Shown in pieces: positions 7,281-15,471 of a DNA stretch of 64,000 bases. The notes under the pieces were generated by a model. It was not told the origin of the DNA. It did not search any database and saw only the letters and a program-made list of their open reading frames with translations. This DNA is from Flavobacterium aquicola (lineage in GTDB: Bacteria > Bacteroidota > Bacteroidia > Flavobacteriales > Flavobacteriaceae). Positions within the stretch are counted from its first letter, which is position 1, and each line of letters begins with the position of its first letter. Made by a program: the position numbers and the translations under genes. Where the stretch lies: contig NZ_QUNI01000002.1 of the NCBI RefSeq assembly GCF_003385115.1, positions 434,001 through 498,000 of the forward strand. The letters run 5' to 3'.

Positions 7281-8561
7281 ATGAATAAAACGGCCAAAAT
7301 CAAAAAAAATCATCAATTTATAGTTCTTAGAAAATTAATAATAGTTTCAGCTTTAATTGGTTTTCTTTCTGCTTTTTTAGGAATTACATTAAAAAGAATG
7401 ACGGAATATTACGAAGGTATTTTTCTTCGAGAAGTTAGTTTAAATCCAATCTATTTAGTAATCTTCCCTATTTTCGGATTGTCTATAATTTATTTTTTAA
7501 GAGAATATCTTTTTAAGAAAAAAGAAAACAAAGGCATTAAAGAAGTTTTTGAAAGTACCAAATCGACTTCAAAAAACTTGCCTTCCTATAAAATTCCATC
7601 CCACTTTATAAATGGATTATTGACTGTCATTTTTGGAGGTTCAACAGGAATTGAGATTTCTACAGTTGTGGCCACTGCTACAATTGGTTCAGTAGCACAT
7701 CAAAAAGAAAATGTTTTCCGCAAATACAAAACAGAATTAATCTGTGCTGGAGTTGCAGCCGGAATCACAGCTTTATTCAGCAGCCCGATAGCCGGAATTT
7801 TATTTGCTGTAGAAGTTATTTCCCGAAAAGTGACACGAGCTTATGCTATTTCAACAATTATTGCGGTTTCTATTGCTTTTGCTTTGCTTTCTGTTTTAAA
7901 AGAAGAACCTTTATTTACTGTTTCAATTACGACTTGGCATCTAAAAGCGATTCCTTATTTTATCCTTTTAGGTATTTTGGCCGGTATGAATTCAGTGTAT
8001 CTTACCCGATGTGTATTATTCTTTAAAATGCAGTTCGCTAAAATAGAAACACATTACTATAAAATAATAATAGGTTCCATTGTTTTGAGTGTTTCGTTAT
8101 TTATTTTTCCGCAGTTATATGGAGAAGGATATCACTCTATAAAAATGATTTTTGGTAATGCATCTCAATTGCCATTAACAATAACATTGGCCGTAACTTT
8201 CATCGGAATTTTAATTCTAAAACCAATAGTAACTTCAATCACATTAGTTTCTGGAGGTGATGGCGGTGTTTTTGCTCCGAGCCTTTTTATTGGCGCTTTT
8301 TTAGGATTACTGCTTTCATCTGTTTTAAACACCTATTTTAACACACAGGTAATTCCTCTAAACTTTATGATAATCGGAATGGCTGCTGTTTTAAGTGCCA
8401 GTATTCATGCTCCTTTTACAGCAATATTTTTGGTCTGCGGACTAATTAATGATTATACATTATTTGTTCCTATTCTTGTAGTTTGTCTGATTTCAAAATA
8501 TACTGCCAAAATGATTTATCCATTTACAGTGTATTCCTATTCTCCAAGTTTAATAAAATAA
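7281..8561 (+). CDS. ClC-family chloride channel-like protein with divergent filter motifs
   Basis: 426 residues, about ten or more membrane helices, no CBS domains. The GGDGGVFAPSLFIGAFLG segment and SSPIAGILFAVE are diagnostic of the ClC family. Aligning by eye to E. coli ClcA, GSGIP is replaced by NKGIK (residues 83-87), GREGP by GIEIS (123-127, retaining the gating glutamate as E125), and the internal proton glutamate E203 by V179. The pore tyrosine is kept (Y413 in AKMIYPF). A valine at the E203 position is typical of ClC channels, not of proton-coupled antiporters, so passive anion flow is possible; this is inference. It sits 4 bp before the HPP-family gene, so the two are surely one operon. 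Confidence 0.85.
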   Translation: MNKTAKIKKNHQFIVLRKLIIVSALIGFLSAFLGITLKRMTEYYEGIFLREVSLNPIYLVIFPIFGLSIIYFLREYLFKKKENKGIKEVFESTKSTSKNLPSYKIPSHFINGLLTVIFGGSTGIEISTVVATATIGSVAHQKENVFRKYKTELICAGVAAGITALFSSPIAGILFAVEVISRKVTRAYAISTIIAVSIAFALLSVLKEEPLFTVSITTWHLKAIPYFILLGILAGMNSVYLTRCVLFFKMQFAKIETHYYKIIIGSIVLSVSLFIFPQLYGEGYHSIKMIFGNASQLPLTITLAVTFIGILILKPIVTSITLVSGGDGGVFAPSLFIGAFLGLLLSSVLNTYFNTQVIPLNFMIIGMAAVLSASIHAPFTAIFLVCGLINDYTLFVPILVVCLISKYTAKMIYPFTVYSYSPSLIK

Positions 8562-8565
8562 AAGC

Positions 8566-9162
8566 ATGCCGATTCAAAAAATTAAACGAAGCTATCGCAA
8601 AACTAAATACATTCTTTACAAAGAAACGTTAGTTGATTTTAAAGAGCATTTTTGGTCTTTTCTTGGATCGTTTGTCGGCATCGGAATTCTAGCTTACATC
8701 CAATCTATCCATTTTAAAGGCAATGATGCTGTATATTTAATTGGATCTTTTGGAGCTTCAAGCGTATTGATTTATGGTATTATTCAAAGTCCGTTTTCAC
8801 AGCCAAGAAACTTAGTGGGAGGGCATTTAATATCAGCATTAGTAGGTGTTACTGTCCATAAATTTGCTCCCGATATTATCTGGATTGCTGCTCCCCTAGC
8901 CGTTTCGTTTGCTATTATTTTAATGCAGATAACTAAAACACTTCATCCTCCCGGAGGAGCAACGGCACTGATTGCCATCATTGGTTCAGATAAAATAAAA
9001 GCCTTAGGATATATGTACGTCTTATCACCTGTTCTAGTTGGTGTATTAATTTTGCTTGTCACAGCTTTGGTTTTTAATAATATGACGCCAAACAGGTATT
9101 ATCCAACTCATAAAAAATACCACAAACTTAGAAAGAGAATTTCGAGAGCAATTAGAAGCTGA
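8566..9162 (+). CDS. HPP-family integral membrane protein
   Basis: 198 residues with four hydrophobic segments (about 30-47, 55-75, 95-122 and 145-170) and the family signature TLHPPGGATALIA at about 125-137 (HPP domain, PF04982). Known members include a cyanobacterial/plastid nitrite transporter; the bacterial ones are mostly untested. The N-terminus is basic and faces the cytoplasm. It starts 4 bp after the ClC-like gene, which suggests that both handle small anions, for example chloride with nitrite or another anion. That functional link is inferred from gene order only. Confidence 0.88.
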   Translation: MPIQKIKRSYRKTKYILYKETLVDFKEHFWSFLGSFVGIGILAYIQSIHFKGNDAVYLIGSFGASSVLIYGIIQSPFSQPRNLVGGHLISALVGVTVHKFAPDIIWIAAPLAVSFAIILMQITKTLHPPGGATALIAIIGSDKIKALGYMYVLSPVLVGVLILLVTALVFNNMTPNRYYPTHKKYHKLRKRISRAIRS

Positions 9163-9203
9163 TTGACACATCTTTATTCCCAAATTTTTTTCTGCAATTA
9201 TTA

Positions 9204-9231
9204 TTGTTTGACATTTTAAATGTTATTTTTG
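9204..9231 (+). promoter_or_regulatory. Promoter of the first S41 peptidase gene
   Basis: TTG at 9204-9206, 17 bp spacer, then TATTTTTG at 9224-9231, a good fit to the Flavobacterium pattern TTG-N(17-23)-TAnnTTTG. A similar but weaker sequence precedes the duplicated gene at about 11047-11075, so the duplication included the promoter region. Confidence 0.6.
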
Positions 9232-9266
9232 GTAAAACTAATCTCACTTAACCAAAGCCCCCTTAA

Positions 9267-10934
9267 ATGAAAAACAAAATCTTCCTATTATTTTTGTTTG
9301 CAGTGCAAACTGCGTTTAGCAGCAATATTACTGAAAACCAAAAACTTGCCACCATCTGCAAAGTATGGGGATTTTTGAAATATTATCATCCCAATGTAGC
9401 CGATGGAAGTAACAATTGGGACGAACAGCTTTTTACAATTTTGCCTCTAGTTGAGAAGGCTCAAAGCCAAGAGGAATTTTCATTGGTTTTAGAGAATTGG
9501 ATTAACAATCTTGGTGAAGTAAAAGAAATAGCACCAATCACTAAGCAAAAAAATGTTGAGTATTTTGATAAAAACTTTAATTTGTCATGGGTTACTAATT
9601 CAAAGGTATTTTCGAAAAGTCTTTCAAAGAAACTCAAGTTTATTGAAAAAAACAGATACCAAGGAAAACAATATTATGTGCAATATGATCTTGATAATGG
9701 TAACATTTTACAATTTAATAATGAAGTCAAATATGCAGATTTTAAATTGACGGATAAAAATTTATGCATTTTAACGCTTTTTAGATATTGGAATTACGTA
9801 GAATACTTTTTTCCATATAAATATCAAATGGATCAAAAATGGGATATCACTTTAGAAAAAATGATTCCTCTTTTTACGGCTGCCAAAAATGAAGACGATT
9901 TTTACGACGCAATGCGAAGACTAACCGTTAAACTTAATGACTCTCATGTTGTGTTTTATAGATACTCAACCCCAGGCTCAAACAAAATCCTAAATTATTT
10001 TCCAGCCAAATGTAAAATCATTGATGAAAAAATAGTTGTTACAGAAATTCGGGCAGATAGTCTGGCAGAAGCTCAAAATATAAAAATAGGTACTGTCATT
10101 ACTAAGGTAAATAACAAAACGATAAAAGAAATTATTGCAGAAAATAGAGGTTTAATTCCCGCATCAAATGTAGCTGTTTATCTAGACAGATTAACGGAAT
10201 CCGCATTATCTGGTTATTCAGATAATGTTCAGTTAGAATTTCTTCAAAACGGAAAATATATAACAAAAACTATAAATTGGTATAATGAACACGATTCTCA
10301 CAGAAATGAATATAAAAAAGGTGCCAAAATCAAAAAAGAAAAGTTTAAAGTTTTAGACAATAATATAGGTTATGTTGATATGGAAATTTTACAGGCTAAA
10401 AATGTTCCTGACATGATAGAAACCTTACAATCAACAAAAGCCATTATTTTTGATATCAGAAATCATCCAAAAGACACTAATTATGCAATAGCTGAATTCT
10501 TAAATCCAGAACCTAAGGAATTTGTTAAGTTTATTGATCCCGATTTAAGTTTTCCAGGTAGGTATATTTGGAGAAATGGCATTGAAACATGTGGAAGAAT
10601 TAACCCGAATTATTACAAAGGGAAAGTAATTCTTTTAGTAAATGAAAAATCCATCAGCCATTCTGAATATTCGGCAATGTGTCTAAAAACTGCTCCTAAT
10701 GCAACAATAATCGGCAGTCAAACTGCAGGAGCTGATGGTGCAAATGCATGTTTTCAAAGTAATGGATTTCAAACATGGTTTACTTGCTACGGTGTTTTTT
10801 ATCCCGACAAAAAAGAAACACAAAGAATAGGAATTGTTCCAGATATTGAAGTAAAACCTACGATCAAAGGAATTCAAGAAGGAAAAGATGAAGTTTTAGA
10901 TCGTGCTTTACAATTTATTAATAAAGGAAAATAA
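9267..10934 (+). CDS. Exported S41-family peptidase-like protein, copy 1
   Basis: 555 residues. The signal peptide ends near residue 19. An N-terminal helical region has the conserved block KVWGFLKYYHPNVADG (32-47), then a second helical block (YWNYVEYFFPYKY), LNDSHV (223-228), a PDZ-like region (about 245-325) and a C-terminal S41 peptidase fold with SISHSEYSA (nucleophile candidate S464) and GSQTAGADG. CtpA-type S41 enzymes use a lysine soon after the TxG motif; here the place reads TAGAD, as in many Bacteroidetes homologues, so the catalytic set differs from CtpA or activity is lost. It is probably periplasmic or surface-exposed. The next gene is a close paralogue. Confidence 0.85.
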   Translation: MKNKIFLLFLFAVQTAFSSNITENQKLATICKVWGFLKYYHPNVADGSNNWDEQLFTILPLVEKAQSQEEFSLVLENWINNLGEVKEIAPITKQKNVEYFDKNFNLSWVTNSKVFSKSLSKKLKFIEKNRYQGKQYYVQYDLDNGNILQFNNEVKYADFKLTDKNLCILTLFRYWNYVEYFFPYKYQMDQKWDITLEKMIPLFTAAKNEDDFYDAMRRLTVKLNDSHVVFYRYSTPGSNKILNYFPAKCKIIDEKIVVTEIRADSLAEAQNIKIGTVITKVNNKTIKEIIAENRGLIPASNVAVYLDRLTESALSGYSDNVQLEFLQNGKYITKTINWYNEHDSHRNEYKKGAKIKKEKFKVLDNNIGYVDMEILQAKNVPDMIETLQSTKAIIFDIRNHPKDTNYAIAEFLNPEPKEFVKFIDPDLSFPGRYIWRNGIETCGRINPNYYKGKVILLVNEKSISHSEYSAMCLKTAPNATIIGSQTAGADGANACFQSNGFQTWFTCYGVFYPDKKETQRIGIVPDIEVKPTIKGIQEGKDEVLDRALQFINKGK

Positions 10935-11115
10935 TTAATTCAGGATCTAATTGAACTTGTTGTTTTAGGCTTACAAATTAAATAAGCTATTAACCAGCAA
11001 CTTGTATCAATTGATCTATATCTATTTAAAAAAAAAAAATGCAGTTATTATTGTTTGAAATTTAAAATACTTTTTTAATAAAACTAATGTCATTTTAAAC
11101 CAAAATCCCCCATAA

Positions 11116-12762
11116 ATGAAAAAAATATTTTTCTTGCTATTATTTGTTATTACACAATCTACAATTAGTAGTAACAATCTTACTGAAAACCAAAAACTTG
11201 CCACCATCTGCAAAGTATGGGGATTTTTGAAATATTATCATCCCAATGTCGCCGATGGAAGTAAAAACTGGGATGAACAGCTTTTTACAATTTTGCCTCA
11301 AATAGAGAAAGCACAAACCAAAGAAGAATTTTCATTAGTTCTCGAAAACTGGATTGCTTCACAAGGTGAAATTAAAGAATATGAAGCCAATAAACCAGAT
11401 TCAAAAGTAGAGTATTTTACTAAAAATTTAGATTTAAAATGGCTTGAAGATTCTAAAGTATTTTCTAAAACACTATCAAAAAAGCTGAAGTTTATTGAAA
11501 AAAACAGATTTCAGGGAAAACAATATTATTATACTTCAAATCCTTATATAAAAGTCACGAACGAAATTAAATACGCTGATTTTAAGTGGACAAATAAAAA
11601 CCTCCGCCTCTTAGCCTTATATCGTTATTGGAATCAAATAGAATATTTTTTCCCATATAAGTACAAAATGGATGAAAAATGGGATGTTGTTTTAACTCAA
11701 ATGTTACCAAGATTTATAAATCCGGAATCTGAAAAAGATTTTGTTTTAGCCATGCGCGAAATTTCGATAAAATTGAATGATACACATTCTCATACCACTT
11801 CCAGACTTATGTTTGAAGGAATGTTCGGGAGCAAATTTTTGCCAATCAATATTAAGATAATTGATAAAAAAGTGATTATAGCGAGTTTGCTGAATGATTC
11901 AATTGCTAAAGTGGATGATTTAGTTGTGGGAGATATTATAACTAAAGTTGACGGAAAAACAATCGACGAGATTATTGATGCAAAGAAAAATATTGTTGAA
12001 GGTTCTAACGATGCTGCTATTAGGAAGAATTTTAATTTACATATTTTTAGCGGAAATACCAACACAATTGAAATCGAATTTATTAGAAATGAAAAAACAG
12101 CAACAAAAATAGTCAAACGTTATGCTTATCAAGATTTAAAAATTCAATTTCCAGAGAAAGAAAAATGGAAGCTTTTAGAAGGTAATATAGGATATATTGA
12201 TGTAGAATCAATTACCGCTGCTGAACTTCCAAATGTTATGCAACAGTTTAAAAACACCAAAGCTATAATTTTTGATGCCCGATTTTATCCACAGGAAGAT
12301 GCTATAGAATATGATATTGCAGGATATCTGTATCCTCAAAATCAAGTTTTTGCAAAGTGTATTAATCCTGATTTGACTTGTCCGGGACGATATATTTGGA
12401 TGGAAGATCATAATACAGGGAAAACAAATCCTGATTATTTTAAAGGGCAGGTTATTATTTTGCAAAATGAAAAGACACAAAGTCATGGAGAACATCTTGT
12501 AATGTGTTTACAGGCAGCTCCAAACGCAGTAGTTATTGGAAGCCAGACTGCAGGTGCTGATGGAGGTATTTGTCAATACGAAATCATTAAAGGATTCACC
12601 ACAACATATACTGGTTATGGCATGTTTTATCCTAATAAAAAAGAAACACAAAGAATAGGGATTGTTCCAGATATTGAAGTAAAACAAACAATCAAAGGAA
12701 TTCAAGAAGACAAAGATGAAGTTCTGGATAGAGCTTTACAATTTATTAATAAAGGAAAATAA
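11116..12762 (+). CDS. Exported S41-family peptidase-like protein, copy 2
   Basis: 548 residues and the same architecture as the preceding gene: signal peptide, KVWGFLKYYHPNVADG block (33-48), YWNQIEYFFPYKY, LNDTHSH (220-226), PDZ-like region and C-terminal S41 fold. The nucleophile region reads KTQSHGEHL (S456), closer to the family norm than copy 1 (SISHSE), and GSQTAGADG is identical. The first 60 and last 30 residues of the two copies are almost the same while the middle has diverged, which points to an old tandem duplication with selection or gene conversion on the ends. The downstream gene follows after 16 bp, so it likely heads an operon with two further exported proteins. Confidence 0.85.
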   Translation: MKKIFFLLLFVITQSTISSNNLTENQKLATICKVWGFLKYYHPNVADGSKNWDEQLFTILPQIEKAQTKEEFSLVLENWIASQGEIKEYEANKPDSKVEYFTKNLDLKWLEDSKVFSKTLSKKLKFIEKNRFQGKQYYYTSNPYIKVTNEIKYADFKWTNKNLRLLALYRYWNQIEYFFPYKYKMDEKWDVVLTQMLPRFINPESEKDFVLAMREISIKLNDTHSHTTSRLMFEGMFGSKFLPINIKIIDKKVIIASLLNDSIAKVDDLVVGDIITKVDGKTIDEIIDAKKNIVEGSNDAAIRKNFNLHIFSGNTNTIEIEFIRNEKTATKIVKRYAYQDLKIQFPEKEKWKLLEGNIGYIDVESITAAELPNVMQQFKNTKAIIFDARFYPQEDAIEYDIAGYLYPQNQVFAKCINPDLTCPGRYIWMEDHNTGKTNPDYFKGQVIILQNEKTQSHGEHLVMCLQAAPNAVVIGSQTAGADGGICQYEIIKGFTTTYTGYGMFYPNKKETQRIGIVPDIEVKQTIKGIQEDKDEVLDRALQFINKGK

Positions 12763-12778
12763 TTAAATCAAAAAAATC

Positions 12779-13162
12779 ATGAAAAAATTAGCACTTTTAA
12801 TACTATTCACAATTAGTATAGCGGGATATTCACAATCATTGGATTGCAGTAAGTTCAAAAACGGAAAATTTTATAATACAAATTTTCCTAGCTCCAATTT
12901 TGTTATTAAAGACACAATTATGGAAGATTTTAATGATGACATCCTTTATTTTGCTTGGACTTTAAAATGGCTAAACGATTGTGAATATGAAGCTGTTTGT
13001 AGTAAAAGCACGAATGAATTTATTACAGTTGGAGATAAAATGATCGTAACAGTCAAAGTTATTGATGGCGACTGCTTCGAATTTACTAGAAAATTAATAG
13101 GTAAAAAATTTGGTGATGGTTCGGATACAAAAAGTTTTTATAGCTGTATTAAAAAAGATTAA
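12779..13162 (+). CDS. Small exported protein with cysteines, unknown
   Basis: 127 residues. A signal peptide ends at YSQ (about residue 19). The mature part holds five cysteines (SLDCSK, NDCEYEAVCSK, GDCFEF, YSCIKK), probably forming disulfides in the periplasm, and a beta-rich core resembling small lipocalin-like or DNA-binding-free Bacteroidetes exported domains. I do not recognise a family. It lies 16 bp after the second S41 peptidase-like gene and 10 bp before the metallopeptidase, so it is part of the same transcription unit. Confidence 0.7.
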   Translation: MKKLALLILFTISIAGYSQSLDCSKFKNGKFYNTNFPSSNFVIKDTIMEDFNDDILYFAWTLKWLNDCEYEAVCSKSTNEFITVGDKMIVTVKVIDGDCFEFTRKLIGKKFGDGSDTKSFYSCIKKD

Positions 13163-13172
13163 GATAAACAAC

Positions 13173-14330
13173 ATGAAAAAATATCAACAGCTGCTTTTAA
13201 TTATTCTAATAAGTATAAGTTCTATAGGGCAAAATATCGTACCAAATATTTCTGCCAGAGTGGATACTTCCAAGGTTGCTATTAAACAAGTATATCATCT
13301 GTACAAAAATTATCTTAATTCAAGGCCAGATAGTATTTATCAAAATCCAAATTGGAATGTTGATGAAGCTAAGTATTATGTAAAAAACAAATTAAGAGCT
13401 GATAGATCTTCCAATTTAATGTTTTATTATAGTAATTCAATTAAGTATTTTAGTTCCTACCCACCTAAGATACTGCAAATTGACAGCATTGACATAAACA
13501 GATACCAAGTCAAAACTATTTTTGAACAAAAATGTCCAGATGCTGAAGATGACAAATACACTCCTGACTATATTACTAAATTATATGCAGTAAGAGATAG
13601 TAAAGGAGAATTTAAATTAGAAAACACCATCTCTTATGACACCCGAAAATGGAAAAAATATCAGTACAAATTCATTAAATATGTAGTTCATCCCGATTGT
13701 AATTTTAACAAAGATGAAGCTGCTAAGTCGGTAGCTTTTTGCGAAAAAATTGCAAAACAATTTAACATTAAAGCAGAGCCTTTTACTTATTATCTGTTGC
13801 CCAATCCTGATGCAATGGGTAAACTCTACAATTTTGATTATTGGATGTCTTATTTAGGCGGTCAAACATTTACTTCTACAAAAGAGATTTTTACCACTTA
13901 CGGAAAGGCATATTTTCCTCATGAATTTGTTCACATGCTATTCCCTGTACCAAAAGATGGTGATGCAGGATGCCCAATGATTGTTACAGAAGGACTGGCA
14001 ACTTGGTTAGCAGGACCTGGAGGCAATACCACTTTTGAAGAAGCTTTAATAGGAGTTTCAAAAACATTTCAGAAGCAAGACAAAGTTACCTTTGAGGATA
14101 TTATGACTTTTAAAATTCGCAACGAATTTGACAACTCTATTTTATATGTTACCGGTGGTGTAATTTGTAAACTCATATACGAAAAACAGGGTGAAAAAGG
14201 AATATGGGAATTGTATAATTGTAGTAAAGCTAGTTTTGAATCGGTTTTAGAGAAACAGTTTCAAATGAGTTACAAGGAAGTGGAAACGTTAGTTATAAAG
14301 ACTATCAAAGAATATAAGCCGAAGAAATAA
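13173..14330 (+). CDS. Exported zinc metallopeptidase (gluzincin-like)
   Basis: 385 residues from the ATG at 13173; the frame is open upstream to 13110 but that part overlaps the previous gene and lacks a signal peptide. From 13173 the protein begins with a clear signal peptide ending SIGQ. A zinc site is visible: HEFVH at residues 250-254 followed by E273 in VTEGLATWLAG, i.e. HExxH with a glutamate 18 residues later, the gluzincin arrangement seen in M1-like peptidases. Context with S41-type proteins suggests a shared extracytoplasmic proteolytic or scavenging task. Substrate unknown. Confidence 0.8.
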   Translation: MKKYQQLLLIILISISSIGQNIVPNISARVDTSKVAIKQVYHLYKNYLNSRPDSIYQNPNWNVDEAKYYVKNKLRADRSSNLMFYYSNSIKYFSSYPPKILQIDSIDINRYQVKTIFEQKCPDAEDDKYTPDYITKLYAVRDSKGEFKLENTISYDTRKWKKYQYKFIKYVVHPDCNFNKDEAAKSVAFCEKIAKQFNIKAEPFTYYLLPNPDAMGKLYNFDYWMSYLGGQTFTSTKEIFTTYGKAYFPHEFVHMLFPVPKDGDAGCPMIVTEGLATWLAGPGGNTTFEEALIGVSKTFQKQDKVTFEDIMTFKIRNEFDNSILYVTGGVICKLIYEKQGEKGIWELYNCSKASFESVLEKQFQMSYKEVETLVIKTIKEYKPKK

Positions 14331-14395
14331 GAATCGATAAACAAAATCTTTTCAACAAAACCCAATTCCTGAATTTAAAATCTAAAATTAAACTT

Positions 14396-14403
14396 TACAT
14401 TTG
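14396..14403 (+). promoter_or_regulatory. -7 box for the PRiA4_ORF3-like gene
   Basis: TACATTTG matches TAnnTTTG and lies 23 bp before the ATG at 14427. Confidence 0.5.
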
Positions 14404-14426
14404 CTCTTTCAATAAAAACAAAGATT

Positions 14427-14969
14427 ATGGTTTATAAATTCAGAGTCATTCTAGATGCCGAAGAAGACATTTTTAGAGACATAGCAATACTTGCAGAAGA
14501 CACTTTAGAAGATTTACACAATGCTATTTTCAATTCATTTGGTTTTGACGGAATGGAAGTAGCTTCTTTCTATACTTGTGATGAAACCTGGAATCAGGAA
14601 GATGAGATTCCTATGTTTGATACCGGTGACACACCAGGCGAACAGAAAATTATGAGCGACTATGCATTATCTGATATATTAGACGAAGAAAACACTAAGA
14701 TCATATATGTTTATGATTTTATTAATATGTGGACTTTCCTTGTAGAATTGGCAGCGATTGAAGAGCAGGCTGTAGGTCATACTTATCCAGAAACATTATT
14801 CGCCCATGGTGAAATGCCCGATGAAGCTCTGGAAAAAAACTTTGAAGCCGATGATATGCACAATGACATCTACGATGAATTTGAAGATGATTTAGACGAA
14901 GACGATCTTGATATGTTCGAAGGTGACGATAGTTTTGAAGACTACGGCTTTGAGGAGAATTGGAATTAG
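14427..14969 (+). CDS. PRiA4_ORF3-like acidic protein
   Basis: 180 residues. The first 120 residues match the PRiA4b ORF3-like / IS1096 TnpR-like fold (PF07929): VYKFRVILDAEEDIFRDI, the helix TLEDLHNAIFNSFGFDG, SFYTCDETW and IIYVYDFINMWTFLVEL. The name comes from an IS1096 passenger gene, but chromosomal copies such as this one are widespread and stand apart from insertion sequences. The tail from about 140 is extremely acidic (runs of D and E), suggesting a nucleic-acid mimic or a solubility tail. Cytoplasmic. Function unknown. Confidence 0.85.
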   Translation: MVYKFRVILDAEEDIFRDIAILAEDTLEDLHNAIFNSFGFDGMEVASFYTCDETWNQEDEIPMFDTGDTPGEQKIMSDYALSDILDEENTKIIYVYDFINMWTFLVELAAIEEQAVGHTYPETLFAHGEMPDEALEKNFEADDMHNDIYDEFEDDLDEDDLDMFEGDDSFEDYGFEENWN

Positions 14970-14980
14970 TTTTTTTTAAA

Positions 14981-15004
14981 GTTGCTAAGATTTAAAATTG
15001 TAAG
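14981..15004. repeat. Degenerate octamer-repeat remnant
   Basis: On the minus strand this reads CTTACAAT, then TTTAAAT, then CTTAGCAA-like, a decayed version of the CTTAGNAA octamer family. It sits between the PRiA4_ORF3-like gene and the four-helix-bundle gene, mirroring the intact array at 15411-15469 on the other side. Confidence 0.45.
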
Positions 15005-15048
15005 TTTATATTTAAATTATAATAACTTAAAAGCTTCGAACTAAAAAA

Positions 15049-15408
15049 ATGAGCAACTTTAGAAAACTTTTGGTTTGGCAGAAATCTATGTCGTTGACCA
15101 CAAAAATTTATGATAATACTAAATCTTTTCCAAAGGAAGAGATTTTTGGTTTAACATCACAATTAAGGCGATGTGCAATTTCAGTTCCAAGTAACATTGC
15201 AGAAGGATTTGGCAGAGATAGTAAAAACGAACTTATAAGATTCCTTAATATTTCTGTAGGTTCTTTATTTGAACTACAAACGCAATTAGAAATTGCAAAA
15301 AATATACATTATTTAGACGAAGAAGAATTTAATAACCTATATGAGGATAGTCGAGAAGTAGAAAGGATGCTAATTGCTTTTATCAAAAAAATTAAAGACA
15401 GCAACTAA
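15049..15408 (+). CDS. Four-helix-bundle protein (23S rRNA intervening-sequence protein family)
   Basis: 119 residues, entirely helical, with the family landmarks FRKLLVWQKSMSLTTKIY, FGLTSQLRRCAISVPSNIAEGFGR and LYEDSREVERMLIAFI (S23/IVP family, PF05635). Homologues are found inside 23S rRNA intervening sequences and as the Avd accessory protein of diversity-generating retroelements, where they form pentameric nucleic-acid-binding bundles. No reverse transcriptase or variable repeat is nearby. The gene is bracketed by related octamer repeats and separates two otherwise adjacent genes, which suggests an inserted cassette. Confidence 0.9.
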   Translation: MSNFRKLLVWQKSMSLTTKIYDNTKSFPKEEIFGLTSQLRRCAISVPSNIAEGFGRDSKNELIRFLNISVGSLFELQTQLEIAKNIHYLDEEEFNNLYEDSREVERMLIAFIKKIKDSN

Positions 15409-15410
15409 AA

Positions 15411-15469
15411 TTCAGAAACTTTAAAAAAACTTAGAAACTTCGCGACTTAGAAACTCAGAAACTTTAAAA
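15411..15469 (+). repeat. Octamer-phased repeat array (CTTAGNAA type)
   Basis: Consecutive 8-mers TTCAGAAA and CTTTAAAA, a 3-base slip, then CTTAGAAA, CTTCGCGA, CTTAGAAA, CTCAGAAA and CTTTAAAA, ending immediately before the ATG of the nucleoid protein. The block TCAGAAACTTTAAAAA occurs twice, as a short direct repeat. It therefore occupies the leader of the next gene. Confidence 0.75.
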
Positions 15470-15471
15470 AA

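Noticed and set aside
13110..13172. Upstream extension of the metallopeptidase frame
   Set aside because: It overlaps the previous gene and would bury the signal peptide; the start at 13173 gives a normal exported protein.
14427..14969. Insertion sequence because of the IS1096-passenger-type protein
   Set aside because: No transposase or terminal inverted repeats; such genes are common as stand-alone chromosomal genes.
15049..15408. Diversity-generating retroelement signalled by an Avd-like four-helix-bundle protein
   Set aside because: No reverse transcriptase, template repeat or variable target gene was seen nearby.
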